From: a virus
Reading direction: 5' to 3' (one strand)
Virus record (IMG/VR): IMGVR_UViG_3300020468_000080
Location: 1 to 22,700 of that record
Length of the DNA stretch: 22,700 nt
The notes under the pieces are model-generated. The model had not been told where the DNA came from, ran no database searches, and saw only the letters and a list, made by a program, of their open reading frames with translations. Of the stretch, positions 1 through 7,041 are shown in pieces (within the stretch, counting starts at the first letter, position 1; each line of letters opens with the position of its first letter). The translations under genes and the position numbers were made by a program.

Positions 1-14
1 CAAGAGGATTAACA

Positions 15-1229
15 ATGTTAATTGAAGATGTCCTAACAGAATTCAAAAGGACGCATTTAGAACACATAGAAGATATTATTCTATACGACGGCTTTGATGG
101 TGGTAAAAGAGTGCTAGACTATTTTAGGGCTTTAGCAGTTACACTACAAGGTAGTTCGGCTGAGTCTATGTCGGTGTCAGTGAAATGGGATGGAGCACCT
201 GCTGTGGTTTGTGGCACACATCCTCAAACAGGAAAGTTCTTTGTAGGAACAAAATCAGTGTTTGCTAAAAATGCCAAAATAAATTATACAAAATCAGATA
301 TTGCTAAGAATCACGGTACAGACGAACTAGGACAGAAGTTATTAAAATGCCTAGTGCATTTAAAAAAGCTGTCAATTGGCGGAGTAGTACAAGGTGATTT
401 GTTGTTCACAGATGATGACCTCACAAGAAGAAATTTTAACAACGTACCGCATATTACATTTACTCCCAACACCATCACATATGCTGTACCTGAAGATACA
501 GATTTAGGCAAACAAATTGATAAAGCCAAAGTGGGAATTATATTTCATACCACATACAATGGAGATAATCTCGAGGATATGTCTGCATCTGCAGGTGCTG
601 ATGTGGAATCATTTGGATCTTCGCCTGATGTATTTTTTGATAACGCAACATATAAAGATGTGTCGGGCTCAGCTAAATTTACTGCTGATGAAACTAAAAC
701 GTTTATGAATGGTATTGAAAAGTTAGAAGATTTACTACAAAATGTTCCTAGAGATTTGCAAAGTCAATTAGGAAGAAACAAAGACTTTGTTCCAATGTTC
801 CAAATGTATATTAACGCAATGGTGAAACAAGGACAGTTACCGTCTAATGTAAATCAGTTCTTGCAAGGCTTTCAAAAGTTTTACACAGATAGAATGCAAC
901 AACAGATTTCAGGATTGAAAGCACAAAAGGCACTAGCTTTAAGACAAGATAAAATGAAACAGATGCCTAATTTTTTACGCCAAGTAAAGAAACCTTTACA
1001 AGCTATGTTAACTTTTTACAAAGCTGTGCAACAATTAAAAGGTTTTGTCCTTAAGAAAATGAATCAAGCCATGGCTATAGGATCTTTTCAGCAAACTGAA
1101 AAAGGATTAGAAGTTACTGATCCTGAAGGATTTGTAGCTGTTGATAAAACAGGTAACGCTGTTAAACTAGTTGATAGGCTAGGATTTTCAAGAAGAAATT
1201 TAACGGCTATCAGCAAATTCAAGAAATAA
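15..1229 (+). CDS. Ligase/nucleotidyltransferase-fold protein (DUF6267-like)
   Basis: A 404-residue protein with motifs of the covalent nucleotidyltransferase (DNA/RNA ligase) fold. A KWDG motif at residues 57-60 resembles ligase motif I with K57 as the candidate nucleotide-accepting lysine. A GGVVQGDLLF stretch (122-131) could be motif III/IIIa. EGFVAVD (371-377) followed by AVKLVD (382-387) resembles motifs IV and V. It resembles proteins of T4-like marine phages that I recall as DUF6267; that family name is from memory. Residues 230-350 form a long Lys/Gln-rich helical insertion that ordinary short RNA ligases lack, so ligase activity is unproven. The start has a Shine-Dalgarno (AAGAGGA) seven bases upstream. 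The 3' end overlaps the convergent minus-strand gene by 30 nt. Confidence 0.6.
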   Translation: MLIEDVLTEFKRTHLEHIEDIILYDGFDGGKRVLDYFRALAVTLQGSSAESMSVSVKWDGAPAVVCGTHPQTGKFFVGTKSVFAKNAKINYTKSDIAKNHGTDELGQKLLKCLVHLKKLSIGGVVQGDLLFTDDDLTRRNFNNVPHITFTPNTITYAVPEDTDLGKQIDKAKVGIIFHTTYNGDNLEDMSASAGADVESFGSSPDVFFDNATYKDVSGSAKFTADETKTFMNGIEKLEDLLQNVPRDLQSQLGRNKDFVPMFQMYINAMVKQGQLPSNVNQFLQGFQKFYTDRMQQQISGLKAQKALALRQDKMKQMPNFLRQVKKPLQAMLTFYKAVQQLKGFVLKKMNQAMAIGSFQQTEKGLEVTDPEGFVAVDKTGNAVKLVDRLGFSRRNLTAISKFKK

Positions 1230-2294
1230 TTCTAAAGTTTTATTAATTTGAACACTTAACTTTTGCCGGTCAAAAAAAGTGTCGTGGTTATGTTTTCTTA
1301 AGGCTTGTGTTTGTAAATAAATGTCTCTCCATTTTTTGTTACCACGTTCTACTATTGGGCCGTCGTCGCATAGATCTTTTAAGTCTTTACAAAGTGATAA
1401 CAAAGCATCCATACGTTTATCAGCATCTTTTTCGAGATCATAATGTTCATTAAAATAATTTCCAAATGTTTTGAATCCCATCTCTTTTAACTTCTGTAAG
1501 TACAGATAATTTCCATGCACTACAAAAACGTGTTGAGCAATGATAGGCTTCCATATCTTCTCCGTCATGAATACTTCATAATCATTGTCATTGGTTTCAG
1601 AGACTATCGAACACACAGTATCATTGTATGGTGCTTCATATATGTCTTGGTCCATACCAAATCGTGGATACTCCTCAGGCAACACACCAGGCAGTTCGTA
1701 TTCTGGTGGTAACATCATTTTTGGCTTGCGTAGAAGAAAACTATGTAAACTGTTATCAAGAATCTTGTTATCTAATAACTTATTATACATTTTTACTCGA
1801 TGTGATCTTCGTGCTTTGTTTAGATAAAGGAAGTCATGGCTTTTATGCCAATAACTACCATTGTGGTTATGTGTGAAATTAAACTTTTTGTCTCGATGTT
1901 TTCTATACATTATAAACCAAAACCAACTAACATCTCCTGTCCATTTGACATGTTCTATATCTATTTCTGGATACTGTGTTAATTTACTAATGTTGTCATT
2001 GGATTCCCATGGAGTAGCTTGTATAAACACAAAACCCTGGCTGTGTAGTAGTTTACAACGCTTTTGTAATTCAAGTTGGAAGTCATTGTTTCCATGAATC
2101 CTGTTGTTTGCTATTCTACTATCAATTATGGCAAACCGCCTGTCATAACTATCCAAATCATAATTGTGCAAAGTGTAATACTCTCCGGTCATATCAAATG
2201 ATTGATCTTCAAAGGTGTGCATATTGATGAAATCTTCTAAGTCAGTGTGATGACCAGTTTTCATTACATCGGTCAATATAAAATTACGTTGCAT
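1200..2294 (-). CDS. Glycosyltransferase-like protein (GT10-type C-terminus)
   Basis: A 364-residue protein and the only minus-strand gene in the first 18 kb. The segment at residues 229-260 (SIVSETN, then FMTEKIWKPI, then a hydrophobic strand and HGN) has the layout of the donor-binding region of alpha-1,3-fucosyltransferase-like (GT10) enzymes, where an acidic Asn-rich strand is followed by TEK and a Lys-Pro/Ala helix. A second motif, FLYLNKARRSHR at 155-166, and GFKTF at 273-277 are, as I recall them, shared by a family common in marine phages and algal viruses. No signal peptide or membrane segment is visible. Its antisense orientation between virion genes suggests a cargo gene that may modify host surface glycans or virion proteins. 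The general family is likely; substrate and donor cannot be read from the sequence. Confidence 0.5.
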   Translation of the reverse strand: MQRNFILTDVMKTGHHTDLEDFINMHTFEDQSFDMTGEYYTLHNYDLDSYDRRFAIIDSRIANNRIHGNNDFQLELQKRCKLLHSQGFVFIQATPWESNDNISKLTQYPEIDIEHVKWTGDVSWFWFIMYRKHRDKKFNFTHNHNGSYWHKSHDFLYLNKARRSHRVKMYNKLLDNKILDNSLHSFLLRKPKMMLPPEYELPGVLPEEYPRFGMDQDIYEAPYNDTVCSIVSETNDNDYEVFMTEKIWKPIIAQHVFVVHGNYLYLQKLKEMGFKTFGNYFNEHYDLEKDADKRMDALLSLCKDLKDLCDDGPIVERGNKKWRDIYLQTQALRKHNHDTFFDRQKLSVQINKTLELFLEFADSR

Positions 2295-2300
2295 TGTGTC

Positions 2301-2308
2301 TATAAATA
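2301..2308 (+). promoter_or_regulatory. T4-type late promoter box
   Basis: Perfect TATAAATA, the T4 late -10 octamer. Initiation is expected 5-7 nt downstream, which coincides with the ATG at 2314 and favours that codon as the start of a leaderless message. The box lies in the 19-nt gap between the divergent glycosyltransferase gene and the next gene. Confidence 0.7.
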
Positions 2309-2313
2309 TGTGT

Positions 2314-3159
2314 ATGATAACCCCATTTTTAAAGTATGTATCAGAAGGACGTGTGGTAAGACGTCAAAGCGACCTACAAAGATACACGTTTCAAGAAATA
2401 ACAGAACGTATCTATCTGTCTTTTTTAACATTGACTCTCCTAAGAAACTTCAGTCAAACGTTGGGATTTGTAAAAACTTATGCAACTAACACTTTGTCCT
2501 ATGGTAATTTTGACAGAGTTAGGACCACATCAAATGATCTTCACAACATGTTGGCAGTGGTTGCAGGAGATCCAGATATCACGCAAAAGCTATCTAACAA
2601 GAATGCGGCTATGGCAATAAGACAAAGACAAACTGTACCCACTTTGGCTATTAGAAGATACCTAAGAGATTTCAAAGGTTCATATGCTTTTCTTACAGCA
2701 TTGGAGTCATCGTTGGGAATCACAAATGTTGATTATAAAAATTTACGCAGAGCAATATCTGATTATGCATCGCTAGATACTAGAAGAAAAAAAGCAACCA
2801 CAACAAGATTGTTGCAAGCTCTTAAAGCCAAACTACCTGGTACTGACTTACAGCGAAAAGCACAAGAGTTTGCCGACAAACAAAAATTAGAATTAGACAA
2901 TGTGATTGACGCAGAAAGAACTGTACCTCTTGGCGATATTACAGCAGATGAACTTGCGGCATACAGATTGTTAGTTGGTTCAGCAAACGTGAGACGTGCC
3001 AAGGTGGCTGTTGATTTGATAAAACAAGGCAAGGCAGTGCCTGCTCCTATAATGCAGGCGTATGCACCTATTATTAGGATGATTGATGACATAGTCAAAG
3101 GAGGCTATAATTTTGTAAGATTATTGCAAACTATACGTGACCGTGCAAAAAGAAAATAA
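2314..3159 (+). CDS. Conserved phage protein, probable virion-associated
   Basis: A 281-residue basic, mostly helical protein with many Arg, Lys, Ala and Leu residues and no recognisable enzyme motif or membrane segment. The reading frame is open from a GTG at 2296, with ATGs at 2308 and 2314. I chose 2314 because the late promoter box at 2301-2308 overlaps the first two options and would begin transcription at about 2314. The resulting N-terminus reads MITPFLKYVSEG. The central region (about 90-170) is rich in charged helices and the C-terminus is strongly basic (RDRAKRK). Late transcription and the virion-type neighbours suggest a structural or assembly role; this is inference. The 3' end overlaps the Cys-rich small gene by 23 nt. 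Confidence 0.65.
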   Translation: MITPFLKYVSEGRVVRRQSDLQRYTFQEITERIYLSFLTLTLLRNFSQTLGFVKTYATNTLSYGNFDRVRTTSNDLHNMLAVVAGDPDITQKLSNKNAAMAIRQRQTVPTLAIRRYLRDFKGSYAFLTALESSLGITNVDYKNLRRAISDYASLDTRRKKATTTRLLQALKAKLPGTDLQRKAQEFADKQKLELDNVIDAERTVPLGDITADELAAYRLLVGSANVRRAKVAVDLIKQGKAVPAPIMQAYAPIIRMIDDIVKGGYNFVRLLQTIRDRAKRK

Positions 3160-3262
3160 TAAATGTTGGCGTTGCAAATGTAACGCACACTGTGAAGCAC
3201 TTTGTAACAACTGTGAAGGCTGTACAGTGTGTGATTGTAAAGACTGCTTAGATAAAGAATAA
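3137..3262 (+). CDS. Cys-rich 41-residue miniprotein, likely metal binding
   Basis: A short frame missed by usual length cut-offs. It starts at a GTG (3137; a second GTG at 3143 is possible) inside the end of the upstream gene and stops at TAA 3260-3262. Ten of 41 residues are cysteine (10, 13, 15, 19, 23, 26, 29, 32, 34, 37), spaced mostly as CxxC and CxC, with one His at 18. The tail is acidic (LDKE). Regular spacing of this kind is typical of zinc- or iron-binding knuckles or metallothionein-like proteins and would not survive by chance in an AT-rich genome. No homologue name comes to mind. The overlap with the upstream gene suggests translational coupling and late expression. Confidence 0.7.
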   Translation: MTVQKENNKCWRCKCNAHCEALCNNCEGCTVCDCKDCLDKE

Positions 3263-3271
3263 AAATCCAAG

Positions 3272-3279
3272 ATTAAATA
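3272..3279 (+). promoter_or_regulatory. Late promoter box (ATTAAATA)
   Basis: ATTAAATA matches the late octamer at seven of eight positions and ends 7 nt before the ATG at 3287. There is no Shine-Dalgarno between box and start, so the message would be nearly leaderless. Confidence 0.6.
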
Positions 3280-3286
3280 GCCATAT

Positions 3287-3661
3287 ATGGCAACACCAAA
3301 CAATTTTAAAGTAACAGATGCAATTGGAAGCACTGATAATTTTGCAGGCGCAGAAGTAAAGTTCTTTCACATCACGCTTATTCAGGATGACAGTTCTGTA
3401 CTAGATATAAGAACTGAATTGGATTTTGACGAGACTGTTCACAATTTAATAAGAACTATATTACAACGTGGCACAATTTTATATCAGAGAATAGACAATG
3501 CCGCAACAGGCAGAATAGATGTAACCATGGAACGTCCAGGCTGGACAGCCGCAACGCTACAATCAGCAATCAGAGACATGGGTAACAGTGTTGGAGTAAA
3601 TGAAAAGTCCGTATCACTGTCCGTTGTAGCAGAAACTGAGCTAAAACTGGATAATTCTTAA
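3287..3661 (+). CDS. Small virion-type protein, possible paralogue 1 of an array
   Basis: A 124-residue protein with alternating hydrophobic strands, no Cys and an acidic C-terminus. It shares short landmarks with the next genes: an N-terminal Asn/Phe-containing segment, a hydrophobic strand near residues 25-35 (AEVKFFHITLI), and a C-terminal helix TAATLQSAIRDMG that parallels AAIQAAVRAL and ATLQTALRAV in the genes at 3760 and 4202. It is likely a diverged member of the same family. The late box directly upstream and the neighbourhood point to a virion component such as a decoration, fibre or tail-associated subunit. I do not recognise a named family. Confidence 0.65.
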   Translation: MATPNNFKVTDAIGSTDNFAGAEVKFFHITLIQDDSSVLDIRTELDFDETVHNLIRTILQRGTILYQRIDNAATGRIDVTMERPGWTAATLQSAIRDMGNSVGVNEKSVSLSVVAETELKLDNS

Positions 3662-3689
3662 TATAAACACATAATTTACCAATTTTACC

Positions 3690-3697
3690 ACTAAATA
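3690..3697 (+). promoter_or_regulatory. Late promoter box (ACTAAATA) of the structural array
   Basis: ACTAAATA lies 62 nt before the ATG at 3760. Unlike the other late boxes it leaves a real 5' leader. Expected initiation at about 3703 places the hairpin at 3705-3725 at the very 5' end of the mRNA. Confidence 0.6.
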
Positions 3698-3704
3698 CAA
3701 ACAA

Positions 3705-3725
3705 ATGTCACCGGAGCGGTGACAT
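3705..3725 (+). promoter_or_regulatory. 5'-terminal mRNA hairpin
   Basis: A perfect inverted repeat, ATGTCACCG / CGGTGACAT, with a 3-nt GAG loop gives a 9-bp stem. No T-run follows, so it is not a terminator. It sits about 35 nt upstream of the gene at 3760 and would form the extreme 5' end of the transcript. A role as an RNA stabiliser for a highly expressed message is inferred. A strong Shine-Dalgarno (AAGGAGG, 3746-3752) follows. Confidence 0.6.
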
Positions 3726-3759
3726 AGTCATTATAATCAGAAAAAAAGGAGGATTAATT

Positions 3760-4176
3760 ATGGCATATACAGGATCACTTCCAGCGGGCGGACCAGGAAA
3801 CTTTGTTTCACCAAATACTGCACACGAGGCAGATGGTGTAGAAGTTGACTTCATCACGGTGGATTTTATCTCAGCGGTTAACGGGGAAGTAACATTTCCG
3901 TTAGCATCAGCAAACACAGCAGGTCTTCAGTTAGCTATGGAAGCAATTCAGAACCAAGGAGTAAACATCCTAGGTAAAGGTGTATTGAGTAACTCAAACA
4001 CTGAGCAAACTTACATGGTAGCAAGAAGATCATTAGACACAATCAGTTCAACAACAACAGTGGCGGCTATTCAAGCGGCAGTTAGAGCTCTTAACGCAAA
4101 CTCTAAAATCACAGCAACTATATCATCTGCGACAGCGGCTGATAGAGATATGGGTGACACTTCAGTTGGCGCATAA
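3760..4176 (+). CDS. Small virion-type protein, paralogue 2 of an array
   Basis: A 138-residue, Cys-free protein rich in Ala, Thr, Ser and Asn, a composition typical of abundant virion surface proteins. It has the strongest Shine-Dalgarno in the window (AAGGAGG, 7 nt before ATG) and a 5' hairpin leader, both suggesting very high expression. It is clearly related to the next gene: MAY at the N-terminus, LPAGGPGN versus LVAGGEGN, GVLSNSNTEQTYM versus GPLANSNTEKTYM, and the helix AAIQAAVRAL versus ATLQTALRAV. A decoration or tail/fibre subunit is a reasonable inference; the exact position in the particle cannot be read from the sequence. Confidence 0.75.
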   Translation: MAYTGSLPAGGPGNFVSPNTAHEADGVEVDFITVDFISAVNGEVTFPLASANTAGLQLAMEAIQNQGVNILGKGVLSNSNTEQTYMVARRSLDTISSTTTVAAIQAAVRALNANSKITATISSATAADRDMGDTSVGA

Positions 4177-4201
4177 TAATAGAATATAGGAGAAATAAAA
4201 A

Positions 4202-4633
4202 ATGGCTTATGATTCTAGTTTGGTTGCAGGTGGAGAAGGTAACACTACTTTTCACGCAACATCAAAATATGACGGCATGGGTAAAGAGTTAGAATTCTTT
4301 ACAATCGACTACGTCGATGCTATGAACGCTCAAACAGCAAAAGGTGCAGACCAAAACAATGGTGAGAACACTGTAAGAATTTACGGTAACATTGTAGCGG
4401 CAGGCCCATTAGCAAACAGTAACACTGAAAAAACTTATATGACTGAAGGAACGGACAACTACGTTGGTTCTCCGGCAACATCAGGCACAGGTGCTTTCAC
4501 ATTTACTGAAACAACAAGTGGTGGCTCATTGGCGACTTTACAAACAGCTCTTAGAGCAGTTTCAGGTCAAAATGGATCAACTACGGCAACGCACACGCAA
4601 TTAGCAGTATTAACTGCGGCAGTAGTTGCTTAA
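4202..4633 (+). CDS. Small virion-type protein, paralogue 3 of an array
   Basis: A 143-residue paralogue of the upstream protein, 25 nt downstream with its own Shine-Dalgarno (AGGAG at 4188-4192). It shares the N-terminal MAY...AGG.GN segment, the hydrophobic strand ELEFFTIDYVDAMNA (compare VEVDFITVDFISAVNG), the SNTE.TYM motif near the middle, and the C-terminal amphipathic helix. It carries an extra Gly/Thr/Ser-rich insertion around residues 90-112, probably a surface loop. Tandem duplication followed by divergence is the simplest explanation. Late expression in one transcript with its neighbours is expected, ending at the terminator 5211-5245. Confidence 0.75.
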   Translation: MAYDSSLVAGGEGNTTFHATSKYDGMGKELEFFTIDYVDAMNAQTAKGADQNNGENTVRIYGNIVAAGPLANSNTEKTYMTEGTDNYVGSPATSGTGAFTFTETTSGGSLATLQTALRAVSGQNGSTTATHTQLAVLTAAVVA

Positions 4634-4655
4634 GGATAAAACTGGAGACTAAAAG

Positions 4656-5180
4656 ATGGCACAAACACCAAATAGATCAACTAACATGATCAGAAGACAA
4701 TCGTTTAACGGTAAAGGTCTTACTTTCGTTGAAGTTATCTTTGCTCAATCTATCACAGACTCTGCAACAACTCCAGAGTCAAAAGATTCAGTTTTTGACA
4801 AAGTAACTAAAGTAATAGGTAAGAACGGTAACCTGTTAGGTTGTTCATACAGATTAGCGGCGGCGGCAACAGCAAATGATGCGGCTGAAGTATCTGAGAT
4901 CACAGCAGGAAACTCGATTGATTCTTTCCAATTCATAGTTGAAGGAACACCAGGTCAGTTCAATGCAAACGATTCAGTAGGAGACACAAACATAGACGTG
5001 ACTGCTACTATTGTTGCAGACGCTGAAGCAGACATTGAAGCAGACATTAGAGCAGTATTAGATAGTGACTCTTCAGACAACACTCAGCACGTAAAAGTAA
5101 GAACACTTTTACCTGAAGGACACAACAACGGAGATGCAAATACTTTCGTTGGTATGTTTGACCAAAGAGGTGATGCATAA
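4656..5180 (+). CDS. Virion-type protein, distant array member
   Basis: A 174-residue, Ala/Asp/Thr-rich acidic protein with one Cys, last in the operon and 22 nt after the previous gene, with GGAG at 4644-4647. The N-terminal half contains a strand LTFVEVIFAQS that resembles the strands at equivalent positions in the upstream proteins, and a C-terminal helical stretch (ADIEADIRAVL) in place of their Ala-rich helix. The relationship is weaker than between the genes at 3760 and 4202 and could be convergence on a shared fold. The very acidic middle and end suggest an exposed surface protein. The terminator lies 30 nt after its stop. Confidence 0.65.
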   Translation: MAQTPNRSTNMIRRQSFNGKGLTFVEVIFAQSITDSATTPESKDSVFDKVTKVIGKNGNLLGCSYRLAAAATANDAAEVSEITAGNSIDSFQFIVEGTPGQFNANDSVGDTNIDVTATIVADAEADIEADIRAVLDSDSSDNTQHVKVRTLLPEGHNNGDANTFVGMFDQRGDA

Positions 5181-5210
5181 TATTTTATAATATTAGCATC
5201 TAATATTACC

Positions 5211-5245
5211 AAAGGGCGGATCTTTTTAAGGTTCGCCCTTTTTTT
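5211..5245 (+). terminator. Rho-independent terminator
   Basis: Stem AAAGGGCG (5211-5218) pairs with CGCCCTTT (5234-5241), extendable by two pairs, with a loop of about 11-15 nt and a run of seven Ts (5239-5245). It ends the array transcript and insulates the late promoter box that follows only 4 nt later. Confidence 0.9.
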
Positions 5246-5248
5246 ATG

Positions 5249-5256
5249 ATTAAATA
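5249..5256 (+). promoter_or_regulatory. Late promoter box (ATTAAATA)
   Basis: ATTAAATA directly after the terminator T-run and 5 nt before the ATG at 5262. Predicted initiation coincides with the start codon, giving a leaderless mRNA with no Shine-Dalgarno. Confidence 0.65.
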
Positions 5257-5261
5257 TTCGT

Positions 5262-5897
5262 ATGCCTACACCGATAGAAAACACACTACAAATAGTTTTA
5301 TCACCTGAGAACAAGATGCGGATCAAAGATCCTTACATTTATGACATACCAGAGTCTGATCTATGTTGGTTACACAATTGTGGATCAGCGGCAAAATCTA
5401 CACTGCAATGGTTGAAAAGAGATTATGGTGGACTTGCCAAAATGACCACTGAGCAAGTAAACGCAAATGAAAAGCCTGCATTTGTGTTATTACAAGAACC
5501 AAAATACAGATGGTGGACAGGAGTAATAGAATGGGCAACGTGCTTTGAGGATTACGCATGGTTTAGAAATGATAAAATTATGGAATGGTGGCCACATTTT
5601 GATAGGTTCACATTGGCTCCATGGGAAGTAATAGAACAAACAAAAGTTGAACACTATATTAAGGTTGGCCCAGATCTCAATGAAAGAATGCAAAACTTTG
5701 CCAGAGAACAAAATTTAAAAATGTACGGAGAGTTTCCTTATATAAAACCCAGGTGGAGAACAGTTAAGTACATAGAAAGAATGGCAAAGGCTTTGCGACC
5801 AGCATTGGAAACTGAAATAAGAAGACGTCCAGAACTACAACAAAAATTAGATGACTATCTAGAAAAAGATTATCAATATTATAACAAAGCAAAGTAA
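5262..5897 (+). CDS. Conserved phage protein of unknown function
   Basis: A 211-residue protein, unusually rich in Trp and Tyr (clusters at about 83-111: YRWWTG, EWATCFEDYAWF, MEWWPHF) with a highly charged, helical C-terminus (about 165-211) of Arg/Lys/Glu repeats. There are three Cys (35, 40, 94) without a clear metal-site pattern. I do not recognise a family. The late box and leaderless start group it with virion genes, and the aromatic-rich core followed by a helix would suit a tail or neck assembly factor; this is only inference. The next gene begins 2 nt after its stop. Confidence 0.65.
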   Translation: MPTPIENTLQIVLSPENKMRIKDPYIYDIPESDLCWLHNCGSAAKSTLQWLKRDYGGLAKMTTEQVNANEKPAFVLLQEPKYRWWTGVIEWATCFEDYAWFRNDKIMEWWPHFDRFTLAPWEVIEQTKVEHYIKVGPDLNERMQNFAREQNLKMYGEFPYIKPRWRTVKYIERMAKALRPALETEIRRRPELQQKLDDYLEKDYQYYNKAK

Positions 5898-5899
5898 TT

Positions 5900-6430
5900 A
5901 TGCATGAATTTAGAGTCCATACTCTTGTAGACATAACTGATAATGGATCATTGCATAAAACTTTTCCATTTAAAACTCCAGCAGGGGAAACAATCCATGA
6001 TAAACAAACCCTTGCTATTGCAAAAAATCAAAACAACAATTTCAACACTATTTTACAACTGTTACAAATTAGAGGTAATATCACGTGGGAAAATCCACCT
6101 GTCATGTTGACAGGAACACTAGGCAATAGTGGGTTTGGCACAGCTTACGAAGGCACACAAAACAGCTGGCACTTTATATTCTTTACAGAACAGACAGACA
6201 TCTACGGAGATATTAATAATCCCACTGGTCAACTGGTAGAAGATTTTAATCTAGTTCCTGTAATAAATTTGTGTAAAGAAACTGCAAAATTTCCTACAAA
6301 CACTTTTATCACGAGGAACCTACACGAACCTACACTTAACACTGTCACTAGCAAACAAAAAGTAATCAATGCACTCACAGGTGACATTATAAACACGTAC
6401 TTTTCCTATGCTGGCATTCACAATAAATAG
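5900..6430 (+). CDS. Conserved phage protein of unknown function
   Basis: A 176-residue protein beginning MHEFRVHTLVDITDNG, a start I associate with conserved genes of unknown function in marine T4-like phages (from memory, unverified). It reads as a mixed alpha/beta soluble protein without membrane segment, signal peptide or enzyme motif. Trp and aromatic residues sit in two predicted strands around residues 75-100. It directly follows and is likely co-transcribed with the gene at 5262. No Shine-Dalgarno is seen in the short spacer, so translational coupling to the upstream stop is likely. The end overlaps the AATAAATA late box for the next gene. Confidence 0.65.
   Translation: MHEFRVHTLVDITDNGSLHKTFPFKTPAGETIHDKQTLAIAKNQNNNFNTILQLLQIRGNITWENPPVMLTGTLGNSGFGTAYEGTQNSWHFIFFTEQTDIYGDINNPTGQLVEDFNLVPVINLCKETAKFPTNTFITRNLHEPTLNTVTSKQKVINALTGDIINTYFSYAGIHNK
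6422..6429 (+). promoter_or_regulatory. Late promoter box (AATAAATA)
   Basis: AATAAATA embedded in the last codons of the upstream gene. Initiation near 6435 would leave a leader of about 40 nt before the ATG at 6476. Confidence 0.5.
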
Positions 6431-6475
6431 TAATGATTAAGGCAAACACAGGCAATAACAAAGGCATTTCTGGCA

Positions 6476-6781
6476 ATGACTCAGGCACAGTTTCAGGCTC
6501 TAATAACGGAGGTTCAAAACCTCAAAATTGAGATTAAAAACTATATGAGTACAACTGATTTAGAAAAACAAAACCTGGAAGCACACGTTGATCTTTGTAG
6601 TGAAAGATATAAGGGTCTACACGACAGACTATCAGCGATTGAAGTACGACTAGGAAAAATGAATGAAGACATGACAACGGGACACAAGTCTCAATCAAAA
6701 ACTATTATAGCCACAGCAGGTACAGTGGTAGCAGGATTATTATCCACAGTGGTTGTAATCCTTATGAAATTTCCTGGTTAA
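6476..6781 (+). CDS. Small coiled-coil protein with C-terminal membrane anchor (XhlA/holin-like)
   Basis: A 101-residue protein with a helical, heptad-like region (about 5-70, with LITEVQNLKIEIKNYM and LHDRLSAIEVRLGKM) followed by one hydrophobic segment (about 76-97) and a short tail. This matches the layout of XhlA-type and other small phage membrane proteins: N-terminal coiled coil, C-terminal anchor. A holin accessory or membrane-associated lysis role is possible but not demonstrated, and no endolysin gene is visible nearby. No clear Shine-Dalgarno precedes the ATG. It stands between late structural genes. Confidence 0.65.
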   Translation: MTQAQFQALITEVQNLKIEIKNYMSTTDLEKQNLEAHVDLCSERYKGLHDRLSAIEVRLGKMNEDMTTGHKSQSKTIIATAGTVVAGLLSTVVVILMKFPG

Positions 6782-6807
6782 CATAACTAATTTAAATTAC
6801 CAAACAA

Positions 6808-7041
6808 ATGTTTATACAAATAGCACCTAGAGTGAAAGTATTCGCCACAGATGAACAAGTAAGATTTATTCTAAAACACTCTAACGCTTCATTCAAAAGT
6901 TCACAACTGCCAGCTGATGAAGTACAAATGGCCAAAACTTTAGCTGACAAGGCCATTTTTGTTCGTAAAAAACTTGACAACGACGTGCAATATGCTTTAA
7001 ATAAAAGCATAAGATTTGTACGTGATGGCAATAAAAAATAA
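6808..7041 (+). CDS. Small conserved phage protein, unknown
   Basis: A 77-residue basic protein with a short beta-rich N-terminus (FIQIAPRVKVFATDEQVRFIL) and a helical C-terminus ending in DGNKK. No Cys, no membrane segment, no recognised motif. It lies 26 nt after the upstream stop, and its last 17 nt overlap the start of the next gene in another frame, so the two are probably translated together and may form a complex. Confidence 0.6.
   Translation: MFIQIAPRVKVFATDEQVRFILKHSNASFKSSQLPADEVQMAKTLADKAIFVRKKLDNDVQYALNKSIRFVRDGNKK

Noticed and set aside
6433-6531. Small 32-residue Gly/Ser/Asn-rich frame starting at 6433
   Set aside because: Low-complexity product, overlaps the well-formed gene at 6476 in another frame, and its ATG precedes the predicted late TSS.
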